Positions 1-9,600 of a stretch of 64,000 bases of DNA are shown piece by piece (within the stretch, counting starts at the first letter, position 1; every line of letters begins with the position of its first letter). Under the pieces are notes generated by a model, which searched no databases, was not told the origin of the DNA, and saw only the letters and a program-made list of their open reading frames with translations. The DNA is from Acinetobacter calcoaceticus (lineage in GTDB: Bacteria > Pseudomonadota > Gammaproteobacteria > Pseudomonadales > Moraxellaceae). The translations under genes and the position numbers were made by a program. The stretch is taken from positions 310,001 to 374,000 of the forward strand of contig NZ_SLVJ01000001.1 of the NCBI RefSeq assembly GCF_004345325.1. The letters run 5' to 3'.

Positions 1-243
1 ATAGGCTGCTTCTTGAGTCATCAGGTTGACGATACGTTGGCCTTCAGCATTGACCCAAGTCCATTGCTCACCCGATTTCGGATGGTAAATATGGCAATAG
101 TTTCTAAAATCTTTATACAGTGATGGCCAATGCTCTCTGAGGTTTAAAGCCAGTCCACTTGCAAAGTTATCGTTTGGAGCCACCCCATGTGCAATCGCAC
201 GTGCATCACTTAATAAGATATCGCCAGAAACTTCATAGATCAT
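1..243 (-). CDS. Macro-domain protein (ADP-ribose binding), partial
   Basis: Only the first 81 codons lie in the window; the C-terminal part is beyond position 1. The protein begins MIYEVSGDILLSDARAIAHG, the opening strand and first loop of a macro domain: the GDI motif, then an alanine-isoleucine-alanine-histidine segment, then a serine-glycine-leucine-alanine stretch near residue 35. Macro domains bind or hydrolyse ADP-ribose and its derivatives. The ATG at 241-243 is preceded by an AGAGG ribosome-binding site, which fixes the start. The gene reads away from the efflux operon and has its own roughly 150-bp upstream region. The exact substrate cannot be told from the N-terminus. Confidence 0.7.
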   Translation of the reverse strand, partial: MIYEVSGDILLSDARAIAHGVAPNDNFASGLALNLREHWPSLYKDFRNYCHIYHPKSGEQWTWVNAEGQRIVNLMTQEAAY

Positions 244-394
244 ATTGTTATCCTCTTTATGCCTGATTTTGTTTATTCACTCGTTGTATCTTAGCGGGTT
301 ATTCAGCCTTTTCTAGCCCATATAACAGACCACCAAGTCAATGAAAGTTAAAAACATTTGAAGTTTTATTGCTATAATTTAAGCGGTACACCCC

Positions 395-1393
395 TTAGTT
401 AATGATATGCACCGTTGCAGTACGACCTGCAACAAAGGCCAATTCATTATGAGGCTGCTCATCCAAGATGATCTTGACTGGTACACGCTGTGCCAGACGT
501 ACCCAGCTAAAGGTCGGGTTGACGTTGGCCAACAGACCTGACGAGCTACCGCGTTCACGATCTTCAATCCCTGAAGCAATGCCCTGTACATGGCCTTTCA
601 TTTTTTGTGAATCGCCCATCAATTGGATGGTAGCAGCATCGCCAATGTGAATTTTATTCAGCTTGGTTTCTTCAAAATACCCCACCACATACAGTTGTTT
701 GCGATCCAATAATGCAGCCACACCCTGCCCGACTTTGACATAGTTTCCGACCCGTAGATCGAAGTTCGATAGAGTCCCATCCGCTGGTGCCAACACTGCG
801 GCACGATCCATGTTGAGCTGTGCCAAATGCAGTTGACTCTGTGCAACTTCAATCAAAGCATGTTGCTGTTTGATATTGGCTTGAGCCTGTACCACGGCGG
901 CTTGGAGCTGCAACAATTCAGCATGGCTTTGATCACGAGTCGCCATGACTTGGTCTCGTTCTTGTTTTGAAATCGCACCATCCATCAAACTGGTATAACG
1001 GGCGGCATTTTTATCGGCCAATTGAATGTTGGCCTTAGACTTCACCACGTTGGCTTGGGCTTGGGCCAAACTGGCCTCAGCAGCAGCCAAACCTGATTTG
1101 GCTTTGGCCTGATCCGAACGTGCTTGTTCTACTTCAATGGCTTGGCGTGCCAAATCAATCTTAAATAGCACTTGGCCCTTTTTCACCATTTGGTTGTCTT
1201 GAACCAAAACCTCGGTCACCAGACCCGATACATCTGAGGACACTTGGATCACATCGCCACGGACTCGACCATCTCGCGTCCAAGGCGCTGCATTGTAGTA
1301 ATTCCACAAATGCAGCAAGGTATACAGCGCCAGTAACACCACCACACCCAATATGACAGGGCGCAGCATTTTCTTTAATTGTAATGATTTCAT
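395..1393 (-). CDS. HlyD-family membrane fusion protein of an AaeA-like efflux pump
   Basis: This 332-aa periplasmic adaptor has one N-terminal membrane helix (about residues 8-28), then the usual split layout: a first lipoyl half (VSGLVTEVLVQDNQMVKKGQ), a long alanine/glutamine-rich coiled-coil hairpin at about residues 75-180, the second lipoyl half (LAPADGTLSNFDLRVGN) and a beta-barrel domain. The APWTRDGRVR segment after the helix is typical of AaeA/EmrA-like proteins. It probably links the FUSC inner-membrane pump upstream to an outer-membrane channel. A GTG start 18 bases earlier is possible, but the ATG at 1393 has a GAGGTG site about 8 bases upstream. It is the last gene of the three-gene operon; no outer-membrane factor gene is adjacent. 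Confidence 0.85.
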   Translation of the reverse strand: MKSLQLKKMLRPVILGVVVLLALYTLLHLWNYYNAAPWTRDGRVRGDVIQVSSDVSGLVTEVLVQDNQMVKKGQVLFKIDLARQAIEVEQARSDQAKAKSGLAAAEASLAQAQANVVKSKANIQLADKNAARYTSLMDGAISKQERDQVMATRDQSHAELLQLQAAVVQAQANIKQQHALIEVAQSQLHLAQLNMDRAAVLAPADGTLSNFDLRVGNYVKVGQGVAALLDRKQLYVVGYFEETKLNKIHIGDAATIQLMGDSQKMKGHVQGIASGIEDRERGSSSGLLANVNPTFSWVRLAQRVPVKIILDEQPHNELAFVAGRTATVHIIN

Positions 1394-1429
1394 TTGATTC
1401 ACCTCAGCCACCTCAACCTGATCTCGGTA

Positions 1430-1636
1430 TCAGAGGTCTATAACGATAAAAAATACATGGACCAGCAACAGCAACGACAAGTAGAAGCACAGATTGAAAA
1501 TATTTGCATAGATGATCCAACCTGAAGCAATCAAACGATTAATCACTGGACTCAACAACTTAAACAACACATAGGCAATCAGTGCTTGCACCAGTAAAGT
1601 GGGAATATAGATATCGTAAAAATTAAACTCACCCAT
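1430..1636 (-). CDS. DUF1656 small membrane protein (AaeX-like)
   Basis: A 68-aa protein with two hydrophobic helices (about residues 8-28 and 40-64) and the opening MGEFNFYDIYIPTLLV. The acidic FNFYDIYIP start and the size match the DUF1656/AaeX family, which nearly always sits between a FUSC pump and an HlyD adaptor, as here. Its ATG at 1634-1636 overlaps the end of the FUSC gene by 8 bases (ATGGGTGA), which implies translational coupling. A longer reading frame starts 33 bases upstream, but that extension lies inside the FUSC coding region and lacks family character. Its biochemical role in this pump class is unknown. Confidence 0.8.
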   Translation of the reverse strand: MGEFNFYDIYIPTLLVQALIAYVLFKLLSPVINRLIASGWIIYANIFNLCFYLSLLLLVHVFFIVIDL

Positions 1637-3773
1637 GAATGGCCTCTCCAAGCACCTGCTGCCCTGCATCCAAAGATCCAGCGCCCAAGTGACATAGACT
1701 GTGTTGAATATTATTTAGAGAAATCAATAAGCGCTGTTGTAATACCCCATCTTCAATATCCAGTGCAGCACTCTGCAAACGCCCAATATCATGGGCGAGT
1801 TGCGATCTCAACTGTGGATCAGCCTGCAAATGACTGGCGATATCATTGAAGTATTGCGCTAGGTTCTGTTGCAGTTGGGCAATGTCACTTTGAATTGACA
1901 TGTGCTGCGGCAAGGCCACGGCTAACTCTTGTAAACGGGTCAAATCCACCACTGCACTAGACTCAATCAAGGCATTGCGGATTGATGATTTCAATGCTTC
2001 AGACTGGATCGGCTTGGTATTGAGTACCCCGATCCGATCCAGCATGCCGCGCAAATGCACTTTAAAATCCAAGCCATAAGGCATGGTAATGGCCTTTTGA
2101 ATGGCACGATAATGCAGCGACAATATCCGACTGGCACTGGTATCAGGTGACATGGCACGCACCAAATCAATCACGATTAATGACACCAACACCCCAAAAA
2201 TCATGCCCATCGAAGTATCAAAATAAGTCACGGCATCCATGCTATAGCGATTGTGCAAATTCAACCCCATCATAGTGTTAATGCCCAGCACCATGCCGAT
2301 TGGCATTAACATTTGATTGGCCATCATTGAGACCGAAATCAACACCATTGGGAACAGCACCACGGCCAATTGCCAAAATGCAGTGACATGCGGAAAGATG
2401 CCAAAGGCGTAGACAAACACCAGCGCAGCAGAGACCAGACTGCCCCAAATAAAAATCTTCAATACTGGTACAGGATTATCCAATGCGGTAAGAATACAGG
2501 CGGTGACTGCGCCAATTTGCGCCATCATAAAACCGGCTTTCCAGCCACTGAGTATCCAAATCGCAGTCACGATAAAGGTAATCAACACCGCACTGATCCC
2601 GCCACGTACTGCCACGCCATGATCTCGGTGCAAGCTGGGATAAGCGGTGGTCATGGTATTAATTTGCGCTGGAATCTCTGTTCGACCGGCTTGGATGCTG
2701 CTCCAGATCAAGTTCACGGCCAAAACATTACTGATAAAATGCCGCAGATCCATTTTCATCGCTGCAACCAACACCTGCTGTTGCGGCTTGACGCTCTCGG
2801 CCAATTCAGCGCAATAGGATTCAAAATCAGCCGGTAGTTTTAGTAAATCTAACTGCTGATCTTTCTGCTGATCGTGCTCACTGTTTTGATCTTGCTGCTG
2901 ATGCAGGAACTCGATGATATGCAGTGACAACTGCTGCAATATCGCAGCTTGTCGAGCCTGTTGCGCCACACTGATTTGATCAAATTGTTTCAGCTGCTGC
3001 ATCCGTTCAGCCAACGCAACCAAATTACTCACCACCAGTGACAACTGATGCAGCAATTCTTGTAAAGCCTTGGTCGTGCCTTTGAGTTCACCCTTTTCAT
3101 AATTGAGATGAACCGCCAAGGCATGTATTTCTGAGCTATCACGGGTCAGTGCCGCCAAAATTTGAGGACTGTTTTGACTGGGCGTTTCACTTAATAAATC
3201 TTTAAATAATGCCTCAGTATCACTGAGTGCCTGACCAACTCGCTGCTTAATGGCAGATCCGATATGCACAGGGAAAATCGTGGCCGAAACCACCGCACTA
3301 CAAATCACCCCAATGGAAATCTCCATCACCCGAGCAATCGCCAGATCAAAAATGCTGTATTGATCAATCATGGTCACGGCATTAAACACGATCATCGCCG
3401 TGGTATAACCTGCCAGCATAAACATATAACTACGCGGCGTGCGGTCTAATAAAGAAACATACAACGCCACACCCACCCATAACGACAAAATCAGGGTAAA
3501 TAACCACGGCGTATTGATCAGATTAGGCGTCAGCAGCAATGCGATCAAGGCTCCGATCATGGTGCCCAGAAGGCGATAGATACATTTTGAAGACACCATG
3601 CCCGAATAGGGACTGGCAATAATCAATACCGTACCGATCGACCACATTGGATTAATCAGATCCAGCTCAAAAGAGATAAACAACGCCAGCATGGCTGCAA
3701 TGAAGGTTTTACAGGCAAAGATCAGCGCCATCTTTGACGGTCTAAAACTGAATAACTGCTGGATCAATAACAT
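1629..3773 (-). CDS. FUSC-family inner-membrane efflux protein (AaeB-like)
   Basis: A 714-aa protein with the FUSC layout: an N-terminal group of membrane helices (about residues 15-170), a long cytosolic glutamine/leucine-rich region, a second helix group (about residues 390-530) and a C-terminal soluble region. Relatives such as AaeB export aromatic carboxylic acids by proton exchange together with an AaeA adaptor. I take MLLIQQLFSFRPSKMALIFA at 3773 as the start because the 23 residues upstream in frame lack family features, and an AGGT sits before the ATG. It is the first gene of the FUSC/DUF1656/HlyD operon and is divergent from an IclR regulator. Confidence 0.85.
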   Translation of the reverse strand: MLLIQQLFSFRPSKMALIFACKTFIAAMLALFISFELDLINPMWSIGTVLIIASPYSGMVSSKCIYRLLGTMIGALIALLLTPNLINTPWLFTLILSLWVGVALYVSLLDRTPRSYMFMLAGYTTAMIVFNAVTMIDQYSIFDLAIARVMEISIGVICSAVVSATIFPVHIGSAIKQRVGQALSDTEALFKDLLSETPSQNSPQILAALTRDSSEIHALAVHLNYEKGELKGTTKALQELLHQLSLVVSNLVALAERMQQLKQFDQISVAQQARQAAILQQLSLHIIEFLHQQQDQNSEHDQQKDQQLDLLKLPADFESYCAELAESVKPQQQVLVAAMKMDLRHFISNVLAVNLIWSSIQAGRTEIPAQINTMTTAYPSLHRDHGVAVRGGISAVLITFIVTAIWILSGWKAGFMMAQIGAVTACILTALDNPVPVLKIFIWGSLVSAALVFVYAFGIFPHVTAFWQLAVVLFPMVLISVSMMANQMLMPIGMVLGINTMMGLNLHNRYSMDAVTYFDTSMGMIFGVLVSLIVIDLVRAMSPDTSASRILSLHYRAIQKAITMPYGLDFKVHLRGMLDRIGVLNTKPIQSEALKSSIRNALIESSAVVDLTRLQELAVALPQHMSIQSDIAQLQQNLAQYFNDIASHLQADPQLRSQLAHDIGRLQSAALDIEDGVLQQRLLISLNNIQHSLCHLGAGSLDAGQQVLGEAIHG

Positions 3774-4261
3774 GATATTTACCTGAGATTCCCAATTGCA
3801 GGCTGCAACGGATCTCGATGTGATGGCATTTATCCACTTCAATCACCTGAAGCTGTTTAATCCGCCCATTCAACAGCGACCACTCATCCACCCTGTAAAG
3901 GTTTCATGCAATTGATGAGATCGGCTTGAGTTGGATCGCGCAATGAGTTTTGCGCATTGGGCTCAGGTTCAGCATCCTGTGAAGATGAGCTTTATACGGT
4001 TTAAAACATCAAGAATTTAAATTGATGGATATTATTAAAATTCACAAGTGGATAGTTTTGACGCAATTTTTCCAAAAAAAATACATTTAGTCAATCAAAA
4101 TATCTTCATTTGATAATATTTCATTTTTATCTGGTTTTTTCACTGCAAAATGCTAAAAAATCTCGATTTTCATTTTAAGAATTACGCTAAGATTAGGACT
4201 AAATATATTTTAATAATTTAGGGTCTGTAGACAGTTCCTAATCCAAATAAGCAGGTAATTC
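3774..4261. other. Intergenic region between efflux operon and iclR-type gene
   Basis: The 488 bases split into a 3' AT-rich half (about 4020-4261), suited to divergent promoters, and a less AT-rich half (3774-4000) that keeps coding-like frames on the minus strand. One frame without a start codon (3884-3991) ends in ADLINCMKPLQGG. A second (3742-3891, GTG start) gives a 49-aa peptide overlapping the FUSC start. Neither has a convincing ribosome-binding site, so they may be remnants of a lost operon gene. Confidence 0.4.
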
Positions 4262-5053
4262 ATGGCACTATCAAGTTTTGGCAAAATTCTCACTGTACTG
4301 GATTTATTTTCTGTGTCACGTCCAGTGATTAATGTCGACCTTATTTGTGATGAGTTGGGCTTATCCAAGCCGACCAGTTATCGCTATCTCAAAGAATTGG
4401 TCTCTGCCGATATCTTGCAGCGTTTAAGTGGTACCTCTGGGGATTATACCCTCGGCCCGAAGATCGCGGTATTGGACTATATCTCTCGCACCACCGATCC
4501 TTTGGTTCAGATCAGCACCCCTTTTATGAAAGAAATCGCCGAACGCACCGAACTGTGTTGTTTGCTGACCTTCTTGAATCGCGACTATTGTATTGATGTA
4601 CATCACGAAGTATATAAAGATGTGCGCTTATTATCTTATGGTCGCGGTTGTCCACGTCCAGTCTTTATGGGTTCATCACCTAAGGTGATCATGGCGCATT
4701 TAAGCAAACAAAAAATACAAGAATATTATCAACGTTTTTCCCCGCAATTGAGCAAATTGGACTTTGCCCAAGATGAGGAATCGTTTATTGCACAGATGAG
4801 AAAAATCAAGAAACAAGGCTATTACTTATCGCGTGGTGAACTAGATCCCAATGTTTCAGGCCTATCGGTGCCGATTAAGTTTTCCAATAAAGAAGCCCCT
4901 TTTGCATTGACAGTCGTGGCCTCCAAGAACCGTTTTGAATTTATTAATGTCGATAAAATCATTGAAATCTTACAAGAGCATGCGGCTCAGATTGAAAAAC
5001 GCTTTTTGGAGCTGTCTGAAAATGATCAGCTCAGCGAGCTAAATGAGACTTGA
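4262..5053 (+). CDS. IclR-family transcriptional regulator
   Basis: A 263-aa protein with an N-terminal winged helix-turn-helix (about residues 5-65; the recognition part is ELGLSKPTSYRYLKELVSA) followed by the IclR effector domain (about residues 75-250), including the conserved SGLSVPI segment near residue 200. IclR proteins usually sense small aromatic or organic acids. It is divergent from the AaeAXB-like efflux operon, so control of that operon by an aromatic-acid ligand is a reasonable inference; the classical AaeR of enterobacteria is a LysR protein, so this would be a different regulator type. The ATG at 4262 begins the canonical MALSSFGKIL helix. Confidence 0.85.
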   Translation: MALSSFGKILTVLDLFSVSRPVINVDLICDELGLSKPTSYRYLKELVSADILQRLSGTSGDYTLGPKIAVLDYISRTTDPLVQISTPFMKEIAERTELCCLLTFLNRDYCIDVHHEVYKDVRLLSYGRGCPRPVFMGSSPKVIMAHLSKQKIQEYYQRFSPQLSKLDFAQDEESFIAQMRKIKKQGYYLSRGELDPNVSGLSVPIKFSNKEAPFALTVVASKNRFEFINVDKIIEILQEHAAQIEKRFLELSENDQLSELNET

Positions 5054-5193
5054 GTGGAAACGAGAATAGTAACTTAATTTAACATTCTTTTATCTTGTGA
5101 AATTAATCAAATTCTCATAAGATGAACTTGTTCTTCAGAAAGTAAGTCACCCTGTAGATCTTGTTTTTTAGAAAACAGTCTCCTCAGAGGAAA

Positions 5194-5225
5194 TAAAGCT
5201 CATGCATTGTCATGGGCTTTTTTCT
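5194..5225 (+). terminator. Rho-independent terminator candidate
   Basis: AAGCTCATG and CATGGGCTT form a 9-bp stem (one G-U pair) around a short loop, followed by a T tract. It lies 140 bases after the IclR-type gene and before a small lipoprotein gene on the same strand. Confidence 0.6.
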
Positions 5226-5360
5226 ATTTGTTTTCAAGCCTCGTATTTAGCAGTCATACGATATCACTCCTCTTTCAAAATCCTTAAAACTTCATCATTA
5301 TTTGCCACTTCAAAACCCCTAATTAATAGTTATAATCTCGCTTTTTTAGGACAATCATAA

Positions 5361-5582
5361 ATGAAGAATAACGTATTTTTGAGCTTAATTATTTTTACAC
5401 TATTCACAACCGCATGCTCATCAAGTCCACCCATGTGGCAAAAAAATAATATTAACTCTTATGAAACGAATAGCGTGTTAGCCAAATGTCGTTACGATGT
5501 TGGCATGGCCAAATTCAATCAAGTCGAAAAAATCGAATTGGTCAATGATTGTATGACGGCTCAAGGGTTTAGACATTATTAA
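5361..5582 (+). CDS. Small lipoprotein, unknown function
   Basis: A 73-aa protein with a lysine-bearing N-terminus, a hydrophobic core and a lipobox ending at Cys19 (LFTTAC followed by SSS), so it should be lipidated and membrane anchored. The mature part is about 54 residues, with two cysteines (in LAKCRYDVG and VNDCMTAQG) that could form a disulfide. The CMTAQGF motif near the C-terminus resembles short lipoproteins of this genus, but I cannot name a family. It stands alone between the IclR-type gene and pgsA. Confidence 0.65.
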   Translation: MKNNVFLSLIIFTLFTTACSSSPPMWQKNNINSYETNSVLAKCRYDVGMAKFNQVEKIELVNDCMTAQGFRHY

Positions 5583-5696
5583 CATGAGCAATTAGGCGTT
5601 CCACGTGGAAATCGACGGGCTAATTGTTGATAACATCCTTTCCCGCCATTCGCTCCTTCAATCCTGCCAAAGCCATTTTCCAACCATTTTCTAAGC

Positions 5697-5727
5697 AAAA
5701 AAAAGCACCGCCCTAGCGATGCTTTTT
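5697..5727. terminator. Bidirectional terminator between small lipoprotein gene and pgsA
   Basis: AAAAAGCA and TGCTTTTT flank an inner CGC/GCG stem around CCTA. A and T tracts on either side let it act on both strands; it serves pgsA on the minus strand. Confidence 0.75.
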
Positions 5728-5746
5728 GCATGAAAGAAATTCGATG

Positions 5747-6334
5747 CTAAGGCTGTTTTAAATAAGGCCATGCCGCTTTGAGGTAGATAAACATCGACCA
5801 TAAAGTCAAGAATACTGCGGTATACAACAGTGCGTAGGCCAATGGGTCAAAGGGATGCCAGTTCAGTAAAAATACCGTGATGGCAATCATTTGAAACGCG
5901 GTTTTGTATTTACCGATATTGGATACGGCGACATTGGTACGCGCACCGAGTTCTGCCATCCATTCACGTAATGCAGATACCGTGATTTCACGAGAGATAA
6001 TCACGATAGCAGCAAAGGCCATCTCGATACTCGGACGCCATTGCACCAATACGATCAATGCCGCTGCAACCATCAACTTATCTGCAACTGGATCGAGAAA
6101 GCGACCAAATGCAGAACTTTGGTCGAGGGTTCGGGCCAAATAGCCATCGAACCAGTCAGTCAATGCAGCCACGATAAAAATCGCAGTCAAGATTAAGTGA
6201 CGTGTCATACCGCCTTCATGACCACCGACACCAATCGCAGGTGGCCAATAAGCAACAATTAAAAAAACTGGGATTAACGCAATACGAGCCAGCGTCAAAA
6301 TATTGGGAATATTCAGGATACGACCTGTAGTCAT
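5747..6334 (-). CDS. pgsA: CDP-diacylglycerol-glycerol-3-phosphate 3-phosphatidyltransferase
   Basis: This membrane enzyme joins CDP-diacylglycerol and glycerol 3-phosphate to make phosphatidylglycerol phosphate. The CDP-alcohol phosphotransferase signature is complete: DWFDGYLAR, then eight residues, then G, three residues, D, three residues, D (GRFLDPVAD). There are about five membrane helices and about 195 residues, normal for PgsA. I choose ATG 6334 (MTTGRILNIPNILTLARI); a GTG nine bases upstream is also in frame. It is downstream of a thioesterase gene and uvrC on the same strand; uvrC-pgsA linkage is common in gammaproteobacteria. Confidence 0.93.
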   Translation of the reverse strand: MTTGRILNIPNILTLARIALIPVFLIVAYWPPAIGVGGHEGGMTRHLILTAIFIVAALTDWFDGYLARTLDQSSAFGRFLDPVADKLMVAAALIVLVQWRPSIEMAFAAIVIISREITVSALREWMAELGARTNVAVSNIGKYKTAFQMIAITVFLLNWHPFDPLAYALLYTAVFLTLWSMFIYLKAAWPYLKQP

Positions 6335-6461
6335 CGTAGACACCGCCAGTTGGTCTCCTAAGTACGCTCAGCGCGACACCTTGCAGTGTGGCCAAGACTG
6401 TTACCGAGTCAGCTAGGTAAATTTAAGCGCTTACTTTAAACGATTCAGTCAGTACTGTCGA

Positions 6462-7256
6462 CTAGGCAAATATGGTAACAGTCTGTCTTGAAATCGCAAT
6501 CAATTGATCATTTGCATCCCAAATATACGCCGCTTCGGTGCTATAGCCATTGGCTGCATATTCGGTAATGACTTTATATTTTAACCAATCATGTAACTGT
6601 TGTTGCAAGGGATGGACAAAGGTCATCTGCCAAGTCAGTGAACTCGCAGGTGCCGGCAGTTTAAACATCGGCAACACCGCAGGTGGCCAGATATCAGCAA
6701 GAATCAGTAACTCTGCCAGACTCATTTGATGATTCGAATGTAACGCAGGATTAAAGCGAAACCACCCCCCAAAATCAGGCGTTTGACTGCCACTAAATGG
6801 AAATGCCCCTTCAGCCCATGCCAATTGAAACTGGTGAAAGCATTCAGGCGTCATCGGATTATTCGGCATGATCTGCAGTTGTTCGACTGCGGGATAGTCT
6901 GGTGCTGGAGGCTCTTGATGCACGCCAATCTCAGAAGATCGCGCACTGCCAAAACTGGCAATTAAAATGGTTTGTACGGCATCATCTTGCCACAAACGTA
7001 CTTCAATTGTAGTGACCGATTTGCCTTGACGTAAAATTTCAGCACTCAATCGCACTGCAGCGGGTTGCACTGGACCCACAAAAGTCACACTACAACTGAG
7101 TAATTTTTTACTGGCATCATTGACACGATGTTGTGCCTTGTGCAGTAACATCCCTGCTGCAAGCCCACCATACAAGGTTCTGCCCTGTAACCAACCTGTC
7201 GGAATATCCACCCACTCACTGTCTTCGATCTGTTGTAACAATTGGGCTAAGGCCAT
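6462..7256 (-). CDS. Acyl-CoA thioesterase, double hot-dog (TesB-like)
   Basis: A 264-aa protein with two hot-dog halves. The N-terminal half has GWLQGRTLYGGLAAGMLLHK and a strand pattern ending FVGPVQPAAVRLSAEILRQG; the C-terminal half has SLAELLILADIWPPAV, where the aspartate sits at the usual active-site position, and ends with AAYIWDANDQLIAISRQTV. Proteins of this type hydrolyse acyl-CoA thioesters. The ATG at 7256 is chosen over an in-frame start 33 bases upstream because AGAGGATC precedes it at good spacing. It interrupts the usual uvrC-pgsA neighbourhood. Confidence 0.8.
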   Translation of the reverse strand: MALAQLLQQIEDSEWVDIPTGWLQGRTLYGGLAAGMLLHKAQHRVNDASKKLLSCSVTFVGPVQPAAVRLSAEILRQGKSVTTIEVRLWQDDAVQTILIASFGSARSSEIGVHQEPPAPDYPAVEQLQIMPNNPMTPECFHQFQLAWAEGAFPFSGSQTPDFGGWFRFNPALHSNHQMSLAELLILADIWPPAVLPMFKLPAPASSLTWQMTFVHPLQQQLHDWLKYKVITEYAANGYSTEAAYIWDANDQLIAISRQTVTIFA

Positions 7257-7382
7257 GGATGATCCTCTATTCTTTTTTAAAGTCTGCATGATGTTGCCTG
7301 AATATGTCAGCCATGTGAATGATCATTGACGCTCAGGTCATTGATCATTTTTGCGAGTACAGTCTTCTTTTCGTCATTAGAC

Positions 7383-7494
7383 CACTATCCTATTCATGCA
7401 CGATCCTATTCGTGCCGCATTCTATTTATGTACGACTCTATTCGCGCCCCATTCTATTTATGCCCCATTCTATTCATGTAAAATTTTATAGATG
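7383..7494. repeat. Degenerate 16-bp tandem array over the uvrC stop codon
   Basis: Seven head-to-tail units of 16 bases begin at 7383, 7399, 7415, 7431, 7447, 7463 and 7479. The clearest are CCCCATTCTATTTATG and CCCCATTCTATTCATG; the last unit is weak. The uvrC stop codon lies in the sixth unit, so the array continues the 3' end of the gene into non-coding DNA. There are no spacers, so it is not a CRISPR array. Confidence 0.8.
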
Positions 7495-9284
7495 GTTCGC
7501 GCCAAGACTGGGCCTAGACCTGGGACCAGACCCAGATCCTTTTCAGCGGCTTTGAGCACGCCTTGTATGCCACCAAAATGGGTCAACAAATCACGGCGGC
7601 GTTTAGGCCCAAGACCAGGGATGGCCTCAAGCACCGATGAGCTCCGGCGTTTATCACGTTTGGCTCGATGTCGAGTGATGGCAAAACGATGCGCCTCATC
7701 ACGTACCTGTTGGATCAGGTGTAGCGCCTTATGATCCTCAGCCAGTTGGATCTTGCTGCCATCCGTAAAGTGCAGCGTTTCCAAACCCGGTTTACGTCCC
7801 TCACCTTTGGATACACCGACCATAAAGGCCTCTAAGCCGAGGTCTTGCATGACTTGTATCGCCATATTTAACTGACCCTTACCGCCATCAATCAGCAACA
7901 AATCGGGCAGCATGCTTTTCTTATAACGCCGAGTGAGGGCTTGGCGCATGGCTGCATAGTCATCTCCACCGGTTATGTCTTCAATCGAGAATTGGCGATA
8001 GTCACGCTTACGCGCACCGCCACTATCAAACACCACACAGGAGGCAATCGTGGCCTCACCCATGGTATGCGAGATATCAAAGCACTCAATCCGATCTATC
8101 GGACGACCCAGTGCCTGTTCCAATTGATGAAAACGTTCATTTAGCTCCAGATGATTGGCCAGTTTGCCCTTGATGGCATGTTGCACATTCATCTCTGCCA
8201 GTTCCAGCCATTCGGCGCGAGTCTCACGTACCTTGTGCTTGATCTGAATTTTCTTTTCAAACTGTTGTGACAGTGCCTGCTCTAGATCAGCTGTATTCGG
8301 CAATGCCACATTGATGATCAATTCAGCAGGTACTTCATCTGCGACCTGAAAATAAAAGTTGGCGAGAAAATCTGACATCATCTGCCCCAGATCATCATCC
8401 AACATGTCGGGGAAATAGGACTTTCCACCGAGCATTTTGCCATTTCGCACATGCATAATTTGCACGCAGGTGACTCCAGCCAGATAGGCGATCGCCAAAA
8501 TATCCGCCTCTCCTTTGACCCGATAAATCGCCTGCTGTGCCTGTACATCACGTAGCAAGGCCATACGATCACGATAAAATACGGCTTTTTCAAATTCGAG
8601 GGCTTCTGCCGCAGCTTCCATTTTCGCGATCAATTCTTGATTGAGCTCTTTGGTGTCGCCACTGAGAAAACGAATCGAGTTATCGACATCATCCTTATAG
8701 GCTTCGGGGGTGATCAAACCCACACACGGCGCAGAGCAACGCTTGATCTGATACTGCAAACATGGCCGTTTACGCTGCGAGAAATAACTGTTTTCACACT
8801 GCCGCACATTGAATAATTTTTGTAGTACCAACAAGGTATCCCGCGCATTGTAGGCACTAGGATAAGGACCGAAAAACTTGCCTTGCTGATGCTTGCCCTT
8901 ACCTCGACCACTGGCGATTCGGGGATAGGGTTTATCACTCGACACAAAGATATACACATAGGATTTATCATCACGCAACATGATGTTATACGGCGGTCGA
9001 TGCAGCTTAATCAGGTTCTGTTCGAGCAGTAGCGCCTCTGTTTCTGAACGAACCACCAAACTTTCGATGTCATAAATCCGCGCCACCAGGGCTTGCGTTT
9101 TAGGATGCTCAATGGTTTTAACGAAATAACTCGATACACGGTTTTTTAAATTTTTGGCTTTCCCCACATACAGCAATTCGCCATCTTTACCCAGCATTTT
9201 ATATACACCGGGCAGTTGGGTCATATGGGTCAAAATCTTTTCAATGTGTACACGCGCGTTTTCGTTCACAGCCAGCCTTTGCAT
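7470..9284 (-). CDS. uvrC: Excinuclease ABC subunit C
   Basis: UvrC makes both incisions around damaged DNA in nucleotide excision repair with UvrAB. The 604-aa protein has all its parts: the GIY-YIG nuclease domain near the N-terminus (LPGVYKML then [18 protein letters not shown]), a cysteine cluster around residues 140-170, the UVR motif (about 205-235, [19 protein letters not shown]), the RNase H-like 3' nuclease ([24 protein letters not shown]) and two helix-hairpin-helix motifs at the C-terminus ([26 protein letters not shown]). ATG 9284 is used; a GTG at 9269 with AAGG upstream is an alternative. The last codons belong to a 16-bp tandem array. Confidence 0.96.
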   Translation of the reverse strand: MQRLAVNENARVHIEKILTHMTQLPGVYKMLGKDGELLYVGKAKNLKNRVSSYFVKTIEHPKTQALVARIYDIESLVVRSETEALLLEQNLIKLHRPPYNIMLRDDKSYVYIFVSSDKPYPRIASGRGKGKHQQGKFFGPYPSAYNARDTLLVLQKLFNVRQCENSYFSQRKRPCLQYQIKRCSAPCVGLITPEAYKDDVDNSIRFLSGDTKELNQELIAKMEAAAEALEFEKAVFYRDRMALLRDVQAQQAIYRVKGEADILAIAYLAGVTCVQIMHVRNGKMLGGKSYFPDMLDDDLGQMMSDFLANFYFQVADEVPAELIINVALPNTADLEQALSQQFEKKIQIKHKVRETRAEWLELAEMNVQHAIKGKLANHLELNERFHQLEQALGRPIDRIECFDISHTMGEATIASCVVFDSGGARKRDYRQFSIEDITGGDDYAAMRQALTRRYKKSMLPDLLLIDGGKGQLNMAIQVMQDLGLEAFMVGVSKGEGRKPGLETLHFTDGSKIQLAEDHKALHLIQQVRDEAHRFAITRHRAKRDKRRSSSVLEAIPGLGPKRRRDLLTHFGGIQGVLKAAEKDLGLVPGLGPVLARTIYKILHE

Positions 9285-9600
9285 GAGGTTTTAAGCATTA
9301 TGGATGATGTGAAGGTGATGGTGTAGTTTTCAAGCAAAAATGCTGTCGTTTTTACACTGCGGCGGCTATAACCAGATTAGCGAGGCTTTAACTCGAACTC
9401 ACTGCGTTGCCATTCTCTTATTCCAAGATCTGTCCTACCTTTCGGACTACTGCTTGATATCCTCTTACAGTGCGAACAGATTTGGGTGGTATACGATTCA
9501 TTCACTTCCTCAAACAATCCCCCTGCGTTAATACGGCTGATCCACGCCGTATTGTGTCTTCGCTATGCGAGTGCTAGACCTCAGAAACTCAAAGCTTGAT
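9285..9600. other. Intergenic region between uvrC and the SulP fusion gene
   Basis: About 316 bases without a convincing gene. A 63-codon frame (9340-9531, plus strand) lacks a ribosome-binding site and family character. An 8-bp perfect stem (AATACGGC/GCCGTATT, loop TGATCCAC, 9530-9553) lies about 50 bases beyond the SulP stop but lacks a clear T tract. Nothing else was recognised. Confidence 0.4.

Noticed and set aside
2370-2837. 155-codon plus-strand frame
   Set aside because: Antisense to the FUSC gene; composition is typical of a shadow frame.
7383-7494. CRISPR-like array
   Set aside because: The units are head-to-tail and degenerate with no spacers between them, and no cas genes are present. 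The same holds for 26870-26953.
9340-9531. 63-codon open frame after uvrC
   Set aside because: No ribosome-binding site, no hydrophobic or domain pattern, and the codon use looks random.
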